Shown: in pieces, positions 43,903-51,935 of the stretch
Numbering within the stretch: position 1 is the stretch's first letter
Layout of the letters: the number at the start of each line of letters is the position of its first letter
DNA from: JAYRGC01 sp041908065
GTDB taxonomy: Bacteria > Pseudomonadota > Alphaproteobacteria > UBA9219
Assembly: GCA_041908065.1 (NCBI GenBank)
Contig: JAYRGC010000009.1
Coordinates: 4,334 to 68,333, forward strand
Length of the DNA stretch: 64,000 bases
Direction of reading: 5' to 3'
Notes under the pieces: generated by a model
What the model was told of the DNA's origin: nothing
The model's database searches: none
The model's input: the letters and a program-made list of their open reading frames with translations, nothing else
Program-made: the position numbers and the translations under genes

Positions 43903-45456
43903 CTATTTTCGCGCAAAGGAGGCCAGAACGTCACGCCAGCGCATAGCCCCGCTTAATTGCAGCAAAACCGCGTAGGCGGCTCCGGAGGGGACTATGATGA
44001 GGGACAAACCACATATTCCCAGCAAAATGTCGCGTTCGGCGAACCAGCCTTTTGCCGTAATAATGGCGGTCGCTGTCGCGGTTATGGCCGCCATGCCCAA
44101 GGAGCAAAGGAGGATGCGAGGAACCCTCTTTTTTGTGTCGTCGTCGCCGATGGCGTGTTCGCGGCGTTTCAAGTGCCAAAGCAACAGCAGGGCGTTTACC
44201 CACGTGGCGGCGGCATTGGCCAAGGCGATGCCGACATGGCCTAGCGGCTTCAACAGCAACAGCGAGAGGGCGATATTGGCCAGCATTCCGGCGACCGCCA
44301 TCTTGACCGGAGTGGCGGTGTCGTGGCGGGCGAAGCATCCGGCGCTGAAGACCTTCACCAGCAGGAAGGCCGGAATGCCGAGGGAGTAGGCCGATAAAGC
44401 CATAGCCGTGCCGCGAGCGTCGGCGGAGCTGAACTCTCCGTGTTCGAACAGGACATGGATTATCGGATAGGAGGCCAACATAAGGCCTATCGCTGCCGGC
44501 AGTCCCAGAGCCAAAGAGAATTCCACCGCGCGTCCGGTGTAGTGCCGGACGGCGCCGGAATTGCCGGATTCCTCGTGGCGCGACAAAAGCGGCAACAGGG
44601 TGGTGGCCACGGCTATGCCTACGATGCCCAAGGGAAGCTGGTTCAGGCGGTCGGCGTAGAATAAGTAGGAAATCGCTCCGGCGGGCAGCATCGAGGCCAA
44701 CACGGTCGAAAGCAGGATATTTATCTGCGCCGCTCCCGCCCCCAACGCTCCGGGGCCTACTTGTTTCAGTAGTTTGCGTCCGGCGGCGTTGAATTGGGGC
44801 AAAAGCAGGGGGATGGCAAGGGCGGCGCGGCGGCAGTGCCAAGCCAGCCACAGGGCTTGGACGACGCCAGCCCCGACGACAGCCCAAGCCAAGGATTCCG
44901 CCACCTGAAGATCCAGCAGTTGCGTTGCCGCCAGCGCGCAGATCATCACCAGATTATAGGCGATGGGCGCGGCGGCGGCCGGAGCGAAGCGGCCGCTTGC
45001 GTTTAAGACCCCGCCCTGCAAGGCGGTTATGGAGATAAGTATCAGATAAGGGAAGGCGATGCGGCCAAAATGCACGGCAGATTCGAAGCGTTCTGGTTCG
45101 TCGGCGAATCCGGGGGCTAATGCCGTTATCACTTGCGGCATGAACGCCATCACCAAAGCCGAGAAGGGGATGAGGATGGCCAACAGCAACGCCAAGGCTT
45201 CTCCGGCGAAACGTCGCGCCGCGCTTTCTCCGCCCTTCCGTTCCTCGGCGGTGTAAAGGGGGACGAAAGCCGCCGAAAACGCTCCTTCGGCGAACAGGCT
45301 GCGGAACAGGTTGGGCAAACGCTGCGCCACGAAAAAAGCGTCGGCCAAAGGGCCTGCCCCCAGCAGCGTGGCAGTCAAGGCGTCGCGGGCGAAACCGGCT
45401 ATGCGGCTGGCCACAGTCAGGCCGCTTACGGTAAGCAGAGATCGCGCGAAGTTCAT
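43903..45456 (-). CDS. murJ: Lipid II flippase MurJ (MviN)
   Basis: 517 residues from the ATG at 45456, which overlaps the prepilin peptidase stop (ATGA). It is a MOP-superfamily protein with about 14 membrane helices. The N-terminus FARSLLTVSGLTVASRIAGFARDALTATLLGAGPLADAFFVAQRLPN is the classic MurJ signature. It moves lipid II to the periplasmic side, acting after MurG. Confidence 0.96.
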   Translation of the reverse strand: MNFARSLLTVSGLTVASRIAGFARDALTATLLGAGPLADAFFVAQRLPNLFRSLFAEGAFSAAFVPLYTAEERKGGESAARRFAGEALALLLAILIPFSALVMAFMPQVITALAPGFADEPERFESAVHFGRIAFPYLILISITALQGGVLNASGRFAPAAAAPIAYNLVMICALAATQLLDLQVAESLAWAVVGAGVVQALWLAWHCRRAALAIPLLLPQFNAAGRKLLKQVGPGALGAGAAQINILLSTVLASMLPAGAISYLFYADRLNQLPLGIVGIAVATTLLPLLSRHEESGNSGAVRHYTGRAVEFSLALGLPAAIGLMLASYPIIHVLFEHGEFSSADARGTAMALSAYSLGIPAFLLVKVFSAGCFARHDTATPVKMAVAGMLANIALSLLLLKPLGHVGIALANAAATWVNALLLLWHLKRREHAIGDDDTKKRVPRILLCSLGMAAITATATAIITAKGWFAERDILLGICGLSLIIVPSGAAYAVLLQLSGAMRWRDVLASFARK

Positions 45457-46241
45457 GGTGACACTGAGCTTTCGTCGGGCAGAAGGGAAAAAGGCCCCCA
45501 ATAGAGGTTGAACAGCACCAAAGCCGCCAACGCCACGCACAAGGCTGGGGCGAAGGGAAACTCCTTGCCGCCGCCGGACTTCTTCCACGCCATTCCCATC
45601 GCCGCTCCCATAACGCCGGACAGAGCGAGAAACCACGGCACGAGGACGAAAGGCAACCACAATCCCGCGGCGGTGAAAAATTTCACGTCGCCCAGCCCCA
45701 GCATCTCGCGCCCGCGCAGTTTGCTGTAGCCCAAAGCCAGCAGGAGTCCGAAGGCCAGCATTCCTCCGGCCGTCACCATCCCGACGAATACGTCGCCGCC
45801 GCCCGAGAGCAGCCAAAGGAATCCGCAAATCCCCAACGCCAGATTAAGCTCGTCCGGTATTATCCCGAACGCCAGATCGATAAGCACCATGGCCGGCAAT
45901 ATGCCCAAGCCTAGGCAGATGAAAAACAGCGAAGGATTCCATTCCGGCGCAGCCGAGGCGGCTCCTGCGCCCAAGACCAGTCCGGCCAGTTCCACTATCG
46001 GTTGATGCCACAAGCCTTTTCGTCTTTCGCAAGGGCAGGACAACGAAAGCGAGCCGCGTCTTAACAACCATCCGAAAAGAGGAATTACGTTAAACGCCCT
46101 CAGCGGCGCGAGACAGAATACGCAACGCGGCCAGCGTCCTTCGCCGGGCATCCGGTCTGCGAAGCGGTAGCCGAAATGTCCGGCCATTCCGGCCGCGAAC
46201 ATCCCCAGCAACCCTCCGGTGAGAATTATCAGGTAATCCAT
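45453..46241 (-). CDS. Prepilin peptidase (A24 family, PilD/GspO type)
   Basis: 262 residues, polytopic. The N-terminal methylase-like region has CVFCLAPL and a CPCE motif, a variant of the usual paired CxxC zinc site. The catalytic aspartates are in LIDLAFGIIPDELN and GLGDVKFFTAAGLWL, both present. Cleaves and may methylate type IV prepilins or pseudopilins at the membrane. The pilin-like gene at 49453-50112 is a possible local substrate. Lies upstream of murJ with a 4-base overlap. Confidence 0.9.
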   Translation of the reverse strand: MDYLIILTGGLLGMFAAGMAGHFGYRFADRMPGEGRWPRCVFCLAPLRAFNVIPLFGWLLRRGSLSLSCPCERRKGLWHQPIVELAGLVLGAGAASAAPEWNPSLFFICLGLGILPAMVLIDLAFGIIPDELNLALGICGFLWLLSGGGDVFVGMVTAGGMLAFGLLLALGYSKLRGREMLGLGDVKFFTAAGLWLPFVLVPWFLALSGVMGAAMGMAWKKSGGGKEFPFAPALCVALAALVLFNLYWGPFSLLPDESSVSP

Positions 46242-46288
46242 ACGGTTATTTCACGCTTTTTGAGTCTAAAGGCAAGATATTTTGCCGT

Positions 46289-47362
46289 TTATTTCCCGAT
46301 GGAGATTTTTCTCCATCGGGACACGTTCTTGTTGTGTTCAGCCAAGGTAGCGGCGAAGGCGTGGCCACCAGTGCCGTCGGCCACGAAATATAGGTAATCG
46401 TTGGAATCCGGCTTTAATGCGGCCTCAAGCGCGGCTCGCCCGGGATTGCATATGGGATCTTTCGGCAATCCGTTGACGAAGTAGGTGTTATAGGGCGATG
46501 GAACGGCCAGATCGCCGTGCGTCAGATCCCGCTCCAGTTCGGTTTTTCCATTGGTTATAGCGTAAATGACCGTGGGATCGGATTGCAGCTTCATGCCGCG
46601 CCTGAGGCGATTATAGAAAACTCCGGCGATGCGCGGACGCTCCTCGGCCTTTTTTCCGGTTTCCTTTTCTATCATAGAGGCGACTATTACGGCCTCGCGC
46701 GGCGTGTTTATCGGCAAGCCGGAATCGCGGGTTGCCCACAGCTTGTTCAAAAGATCGCTATGCCCTTTGGCGGCGCGTTCGAGAATGTCGGAACGGGAAT
46801 CTCCATAGCTATAGCGATAGGTTTCGGGCAGGAGACTCCCTTCGGGGGGGGGCTCGGCTATCTCGCCGCTTAGCGAGGGTTCGGCAAGCAGCGTTTCTGC
46901 CACGCTTGCCGAGGTTATGCCCTCCACGATCGTCAACATTCGCACGACGGACAGCCCGTCGCGCATCGCTATGACGGCGTCGGCGATGTTTTGTCCGGCG
47001 ACTATTTCGTACTCTCCGGCTTGAAGATTATCTCCGGCCAGCACTCGCGCCGCTATCCTGAACGCGACGCGGTTGGCGATGGCGGAGGCTTCGTCGAGGA
47101 TGCGGGATATTTCCGCCACGCTGGCTCCGCGAGGAATTATCAGGGTTTTATTTTCGGACAGCGGGTTGGGTGAAAGGATCACGGCGGAAAGCATCGCCGA
47201 AACCAGCAAGGCCGTGACGAACGACACGATAGCCAAGGACAGCAAAACCTTCGCCAAGCGCGACGCCGACGAACCGCGAGCGGCGGTAGCAGGGGCAGGC
47301 GGCGGTGGGGCGTCTTCGGGCGGCTGCTCTTCCGGCGCGGGTGGGGCATTTTGTTCTGTCAC
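46289..47362 (-). CDS. mltG: Endolytic murein transglycosylase MltG
   Basis: 357 residues from the GTG at 47362, preceded by AGGA 9 bases upstream (a TTG at 47383 is less likely). A Pro-rich cytoplasmic N-terminus, one membrane helix (about 37-65) and a LysM-like region (LIIPRGASVAEISRIL) lead to the YceG catalytic domain with Glu in IVASMIEKETGK and LQSDPTVIYAI, NTYFVNGLPKDPICNPG. It cleaves nascent glycan strands. A 10-bp inverted repeat overlaps its 3-prime end. Confidence 0.95.
   Translation of the reverse strand: MTEQNAPPAPEEQPPEDAPPPPAPATAARGSSASRLAKVLLSLAIVSFVTALLVSAMLSAVILSPNPLSENKTLIIPRGASVAEISRILDEASAIANRVAFRIAARVLAGDNLQAGEYEIVAGQNIADAVIAMRDGLSVVRMLTIVEGITSASVAETLLAEPSLSGEIAEPPPEGSLLPETYRYSYGDSRSDILERAAKGHSDLLNKLWATRDSGLPINTPREAVIVASMIEKETGKKAEERPRIAGVFYNRLRRGMKLQSDPTVIYAITNGKTELERDLTHGDLAVPSPYNTYFVNGLPKDPICNPGRAALEAALKPDSNDYLYFVADGTGGHAFAATLAEHNKNVSRWRKISIGK
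46295..46320. repeat. Perfect 10-bp inverted repeat inside the mltG 3-prime end
   Basis: CCCGATGGAG (46295-46304) and CTCCATCGGG (46311-46320) with an ATTTTT loop overlap the last codons of mltG. On the mltG strand no T-run follows, so a classical terminator is not supported. It may stabilise the mRNA 3-prime end. Confidence 0.5.
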
Positions 47363-47409
47363 GTTCCATATCCTTTGGAGCAACTTGTCGCGGCGTGTAT
47401 ATTATCAGC

Positions 47410-47997
47410 ATGAATCACGCGAACACGATAGCCGTTTTCGATTTCGACGGCACTTTGGTGAAGGGCGACAGCCTATGGCCGTTCCTTTTGGCCGCGGCCG
47501 GAGCGGTCGATTGCGCCTTGGGATTGGCCGAGGGAGCGTTGCGTCTTGCGTCGCGCCGAGACGACGAGGATTCCCGCACGGCGGTAAAGTCAGCCTTGCT
47601 GGAAAGGACGTTGCGCGGCAAGACTGTCGAGGAGCTTAAACCCGCGTTGGCGGCGTTGCGGCATTGGTCGCAATGGAAGGACGACACGGTCGCAAGATTG
47701 CGGGCGCATCACGCGGCTGGACACCATGTCGTCATCGCTTCGGGAGGGCTGGATTTATATCTGCCGTCGCTTTTGGCGGATTTGCCGCATCACGCGCTGA
47801 TTTGCACCGCGATGGAGGTTAAGGACGGATCGCTTACCGGACGCATGGCCTCGGGAAACTGCGTGCGCCGAAAAAAGGCCGAGATGGTGGCCGAGCACAT
47901 GGCCGCGCGCGAACCGTTCGCCGATAGCTGGGGATACGGAAACTATCCCCACGACATTCCGATGATGGAGCTGATGAAGAATCGGGTGGTAGTGTAG
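47410..47997 (+). CDS. HAD-IB family phosphatase
   Basis: 195 residues. Motif I DFDGTLVKGD supplies the nucleophile and acid Asp, motif II is VIASGG with Ser, motif III has the Lys in CVRRKKAEMV, and motif IV is GYGNYPHDIPMM. Motif IV has YGNYPHD where GDSxxD is usual, keeping the last Asp only. The SerB/PSPase-like subfamily HAD-IB acts on small phosphoesters; the substrate is unknown. Divergent from mltG with about 47 bases between starts. Confidence 0.88.
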   Translation: MNHANTIAVFDFDGTLVKGDSLWPFLLAAAGAVDCALGLAEGALRLASRRDDEDSRTAVKSALLERTLRGKTVEELKPALAALRHWSQWKDDTVARLRAHHAAGHHVVIASGGLDLYLPSLLADLPHHALICTAMEVKDGSLTGRMASGNCVRRKKAEMVAEHMAAREPFADSWGYGNYPHDIPMMELMKNRVVV

Positions 47998-48021
47998 CGT
48001 TTCTGCCGCATTTTAAAAAAT

Positions 48022-48234
48022 AGACCCTTACGCAAAACTGGTGGGAAAAAGAGCTGTCATTGCGAGCCGCCCCTTGGCGGCGAAGCAATCCAGTGCCGTT
48101 GCCCCATAAGATCTGGATTGCTTCGCCGCCCGACAGCGTTCAACGCTGTCCAAACCAAAGGTGGGGCGGCTCGCAATGACTTCGCTTGCTGTTGCGTTTG
48201 GTGCAAAATTACCCATCTGTTTTGCGTAAGAGCC
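48022..48234. repeat. MITE-like element with GTCATTGCGAG palindrome
   Basis: Left end ACCCTTACGCAAAACTGGTG and right end ATCTGTTTTGCGTAAGAGCC are terminal inverted repeats. The palindrome is at 48056-48180. The GACAGCGTTCAACGCTGTC insert lies in the right arm here, whereas it is in the left arm at 13611, 25136 and 53526, so the core is inverted relative to the ends. The right part CGTTTGGTGCAAAATTACCC matches the remnant after murC. Confidence 0.8.
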
Positions 48235-48250
48235 AAATTAATGGGAACGG

Positions 48251-49321
48251 CTACAGCGTTCCGGCCTCTATCGCCGTTCTCAATCTGGCCATCAGGTTTT
48301 GGTAATATCTCAGGTTGTGCCACGTCAAAAGCATGGCTCCCAGTATTTCCCCGTTGCGGAAAAGGTGGTGCAGGTATGCCCGCGAATAGTTCTTGCAGGC
48401 CGGGCAATCGCAGTCTTTGTCCAAGGGATCCGGCGAGGACGCATGGCGAGAATTGCGGATGTTTAAAACGCCCTCGGCGGTGAAGGCCTGTCCGGTGCGT
48501 CCCGATCGCGTGGGGATGACGCAATCGAACATGTCCACGCCGCGCTTGACCGCTCCTATGATGTCGTCGGGTTTGCCCACCCCCATCAAATAGCGCGGCT
48601 TGTCGGACGGCAAAAGCGGAACCGTGGCGTCGAGGACGCGGAACATTTCCGCTTGTCCTTCTCCGACCGCAAGTCCGCCGATGCCGTATCCGTCGAAGCC
48701 GATAGACAAAAGAGAAGCCGAAGATTCAGCACGCAGATCCTCGTAGACCCCGCCTTGGACGATGCCGAACAGGGCGTAGCCGTCGCGTTTGACGAAGGCT
48801 TTCCGGCAACGCTCAGCCCAACGCATCGACATTCGCATCGAGGCGGATGCTTGTTCGTGGGTGGCGGGATGGGGAGTGCATTCGTCGAAGCACATGGCGA
48901 TGTCGCTGTCCAGAAGATGCTGGATCCGCATCGAGGATTCCGGCGTCAGCTCGTGGCTGCTGCCGTCCCAGTGGGAACGGAAAGTCACTCCGTTTTCCTT
49001 GAGATCCCGCAAAGCCGCCAGCGACATGACTTGATAGCCGCCGGAATCCGTGACAATCGGTCCCGGCCAGTTCATGAAGCGGTGCAGTCCGCCCATTTCC
49101 GCCACGCGCTCCGCCCCCGGGCGCAGCATGAGGTGATAGGTGTTGCAGATGGCCAGCTCGGCTCCGGCCGCTTGCGCGGATTCCGGAAGCATGGCTTTGA
49201 TCGTCGCCGCCGTGGCGGTGGCCATAAACGCCGGAGTTTCGAACGTTCCGTGGGCTGTTTTTATACGCCCGCGCCGCGCCGCGCCGCAGGTATGGGTTAT
49301 TTGCAATGAAAATTCGCTCAT
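48251..49321 (-). CDS. tgt: Queuine tRNA-ribosyltransferase
   Basis: tRNA-guanine transglycosylase inserting preQ1 at position 34 of GUN-anticodon tRNAs. 356 residues. TPAFMATATAATIKAM, VTDSGGYQVMSLAALR (catalytic Asp region), LFGIVQGGVYEDLR, YGIGGLAVGE and the zinc site CDCPACKNYSRAYLHHL are all present. The start at 49321 gives the standard N-terminus. No queuosine synthesis genes adjoin it. Confidence 0.97.
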   Translation of the reverse strand: MSEFSLQITHTCGAARRGRIKTAHGTFETPAFMATATAATIKAMLPESAQAAGAELAICNTYHLMLRPGAERVAEMGGLHRFMNWPGPIVTDSGGYQVMSLAALRDLKENGVTFRSHWDGSSHELTPESSMRIQHLLDSDIAMCFDECTPHPATHEQASASMRMSMRWAERCRKAFVKRDGYALFGIVQGGVYEDLRAESSASLLSIGFDGYGIGGLAVGEGQAEMFRVLDATVPLLPSDKPRYLMGVGKPDDIIGAVKRGVDMFDCVIPTRSGRTGQAFTAEGVLNIRNSRHASSPDPLDKDCDCPACKNYSRAYLHHLFRNGEILGAMLLTWHNLRYYQNLMARLRTAIEAGTL

Positions 49322-49389
49322 TATCGGTGTCCGTTAGAGCATTTCCCGATTAGGTTTGCGCGTAAACTTTCGGCAGATGCATAAGCAAA

Positions 49390-49419
49390 CAGGCACTACG
49401 GCAAAAACCGAAGTGCCTG
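49390..49419 (-). terminator. Hairpin downstream of the pilin-like gene
   Basis: CAGGCACTACGG and CCGAAGTGCCTG pair over 11 of 12 positions with a 6-base A-rich loop, 34 bases past the pilin-like stop. The following minus-strand sequence GTTTGCTT is only moderately T-rich. Plausible terminator. Confidence 0.5.
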
Positions 49420-49452
49420 TACGCAATAAAAACACGCTTTAAGGCGCGCGCG

Positions 49453-50112
49453 TTATCTGACGCCTAACACCTGATAGAAGTAATAACCGGTGCTGGCCGC
49501 GTCGTTGTTTTGCACGCAACCGACCATTTTGCCGTCCATGGCGGCAGGCCAATTGGTTGCCGGGTTTAACGTAGCGGCCGTGAAATCGTCCAAGTCGGCG
49601 ACTGCCGGAGTGGCTATGCCATTGGCTTTGGAATTAATCTCCGTGCAGACGGCGGAGGAAACCTTGAGCATAGCAAGCCTATTTCCGGCCGTTGTGCCAA
49701 GTTTAGGGATAGCTATGAGGGGGTATAGCCAAGTATCCGTCGTAGGATCGTTCGCTAGGGTGACCGAAGGGGCGACGACCCCGCCGCCTGTTGGCGAGAA
49801 GAGGTCGGTGGTGGCAGTGGTGTCATTGGGGTCGATGTTCACTGTGTCGCTGGAGCTGTCAAAGGTCGCGTTTGCCGTTCCGATTATCCTATCGAACCCT
49901 ATTTTGATGTTTTGCCCGATTTCTATCAGCGTGGCGGCCTTGGTCTTGTTACCTTCGGAAGATGTGCTGGCGGTGAACGAACCGCTTCCGGCGGCTATGG
50001 CCGCTGCCAATATGCCGAGAATAGCGATTATGAACAAGATAGGGCCGATAGCGATACCAGCATCGCCCGCCAAGCGTTTCGCGGCATCGGCGTTCGCTGA
50101 ATAAGATTCCAT
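49453..50112 (-). CDS. Pilin-like exported protein
   Basis: 219 residues. A charged leader of about 19 residues (ESYSANADAAKRLAGDAG) is followed by a long uninterrupted hydrophobic helix (IAIGPILFIIAILGILAAAI), the layout of type IV prepilins, though the usual Glu5 is absent (Pro at that place if cleaved after Gly19). The remainder is Thr/Asp/Asn-rich with two cysteines (SSAVCTEIN and MVGCVQN) that could form the usual C-terminal pilin disulfide. It stands alone with an AT-rich upstream region (50210-50280) that may hold its promoter. Family not firmly recognised. Confidence 0.6.
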   Translation of the reverse strand: MESYSANADAAKRLAGDAGIAIGPILFIIAILGILAAAIAAGSGSFTASTSSEGNKTKAATLIEIGQNIKIGFDRIIGTANATFDSSSDTVNIDPNDTTATTDLFSPTGGGVVAPSVTLANDPTTDTWLYPLIAIPKLGTTAGNRLAMLKVSSAVCTEINSKANGIATPAVADLDDFTAATLNPATNWPAAMDGKMVGCVQNNDAASTGYYFYQVLGVR

Positions 50113-50282
50113 GGTTTAGATCTCCCGTTTCGCATACAGCAGGATGCATCGAAATAATGCAACGGCATGGAATCTACACCAGATTCCCCGCCCTCTGTCA
50201 ACGAGCGCGGTTCGTGCCGCATCGTTCAATTTTAAACAAACAACATTAATTAAAAATTAAGAAATTGTTTTCGAAAAACCAT

Positions 50283-51935
50283 TTATTTCAACGCGCCGCG
50301 CAGTTTTAACTTCCAGCCAATGCTGCGCCATAGCGATGGGCGCAGAGAGATGGGGGCGGCGGAGATGATGTCGCCGAGACGAAGACCTTTCGCGTCGCCG
50401 ATGATTTGCTCCAATATCTCAGGCGGCAGCAAAAGCTCCGGCGCGAAGAGGTTGGAATCGAGCGCGGCTAGATCGGACGTGTCGGCCATGAGGTTGTCGG
50501 AGACGATCTGATCGCCATTGATGACCGACGACGCGAAGCCGCCGAACACCGCCCAAGGGTTGGGGTGCGCCGGAGACGCGGCTTGCCATTCGGGCGGGGC
50601 TAGATCGCGGACGTTTATCGACTTGGCGGCTTCCGCCAGTTCATCCCAGAGCGATTCGTAAGACGGTATTATAGTTTTCCAATCGTATGATTGTCCGGCG
50701 CGTTTCTTGCCGTTTTCGCCCATCGCGGCGCGAAGCTCGGCGGATTCCGCCAGACGCGCGAAAGCGTCCGCTGCGGCGTCGGCGTCGACGGCGGTGGACT
50801 GAGCCACAGCCGACAGATAAGCCCCGTAGTTTCCGTCGTTGAAATACGTTTCCGCTATTTCGCGTCCGGCCTCAGCCGGAGGCTGGAGCGTGGGAATAAG
50901 GAAGCCGTCGGTTCCGTCGCGCACTCCGTCGCGGTATCCGTCCCAATCGCTGGCGACGACCGGCAGTCCGCAGGCCATCGCTTCTATGGGGGTCAGTCCG
51001 AAACTTTCCTGAACGTTGTCGACCAGAGAGGCGAAGATGTCGCCCGCCGCCCATAGCCCGTCGGGGAAGCGCGGATCGTCGTTGAGGACGAAATCGCAGC
51101 GGACGTTTTCGCAGACGCGCGCGGCCAGAGCGCGGAAGCGCGGCTCCATGACTTCGCGCGGCAGGAAATAGCCGTGCATAACGAGGCGGAGTTTTTTCTT
51201 CGAGCGGCGCGCCGCGCGTTCGGCGGCCAGAAACAGCGGCAGAGGATGGGCTTTGGTGGCGAAGCTGAGGCGGCCGACGAAGAGTATCACGATCTCGTCG
51301 TCGGCTATGCCCATTTGCCCGCGTTGATATGCCCGTTTTTCCGCCGCCGAGAGGGCGGAGAATTTTTCCGTGTCGATCCCCAGCGGAATTACCGGCGTTC
51401 GCACCGGACATTTGGGTTGAGGAAACCCGAAGCGTCGGGAGAGAAACTCCAGATTGATTTCCCATAATTTCAGCGTCGCGTCGCGGATGGCTGTGGAGGG
51501 GCAGATAAGGGCATCGGCGGAGTGGGTGGGCGAAAGGCATATGTCGCTCACCGCGCGCGAAACTTGTTCTCCGCTCAGGCTGTGGACGAGGCCGCAAGCG
51601 GCGTATCCCGCGCCGTCCAACTGGAGCCTGCGCCACGCCATGTCGGCGATGGCGGGATCGGGGCGGAACAGGCACGACATCGCGCCGAGGTTGGTTTTCG
51701 GCGCGCGGGGATCCAGACCAACGCAGCGCGTTTGCGGATCGATTCCGGCTTCCTTGGCCAAATCCGCGAAGCGGTTATACGCGTCGACGCTCGCGGGGCG
51801 GCAGACGAAGCGGCTTTGCTTGCCGTAACGGAACCATGCGCGGACGAGGCTGTCGACGGCGACGTTTATGCCAAGTATGGGGACTGAGGCTTCGCGCGCC
51901 TGTCGATTATGGGAATATTCGACGGCGACCGTCAT
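50283..51935 (-). CDS. GT4-family glycosyltransferase
   Basis: 550 residues. GT-B fold: PSTAIRDATLKLW and IPLGIDTEKFSALS mid-protein, then IVILFVGRLSFATKAHPLPLF and the nucleotide-sugar site ESFGLTPIEAMACGLPVVASDWDGYRD. A C-terminal extension of about 130 residues (after the usual GT4 end near 425) is of unknown role. Its ATG overlaps the hldE stop (ATGA), so it probably builds the LPS core or a related surface glycan in step with heptose supply. Acceptor unknown. Confidence 0.9.
   Translation of the reverse strand: MTVAVEYSHNRQAREASVPILGINVAVDSLVRAWFRYGKQSRFVCRPASVDAYNRFADLAKEAGIDPQTRCVGLDPRAPKTNLGAMSCLFRPDPAIADMAWRRLQLDGAGYAACGLVHSLSGEQVSRAVSDICLSPTHSADALICPSTAIRDATLKLWEINLEFLSRRFGFPQPKCPVRTPVIPLGIDTEKFSALSAAEKRAYQRGQMGIADDEIVILFVGRLSFATKAHPLPLFLAAERAARRSKKKLRLVMHGYFLPREVMEPRFRALAARVCENVRCDFVLNDDPRFPDGLWAAGDIFASLVDNVQESFGLTPIEAMACGLPVVASDWDGYRDGVRDGTDGFLIPTLQPPAEAGREIAETYFNDGNYGAYLSAVAQSTAVDADAAADAFARLAESAELRAAMGENGKKRAGQSYDWKTIIPSYESLWDELAEAAKSINVRDLAPPEWQAASPAHPNPWAVFGGFASSVINGDQIVSDNLMADTSDLAALDSNLFAPELLLPPEILEQIIGDAKGLRLGDIISAAPISLRPSLWRSIGWKLKLRGALK

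Noticed and set aside
46295..46320. Terminator for mltG
   Set aside because: The stem overlaps coding sequence and no T-run follows on that strand.
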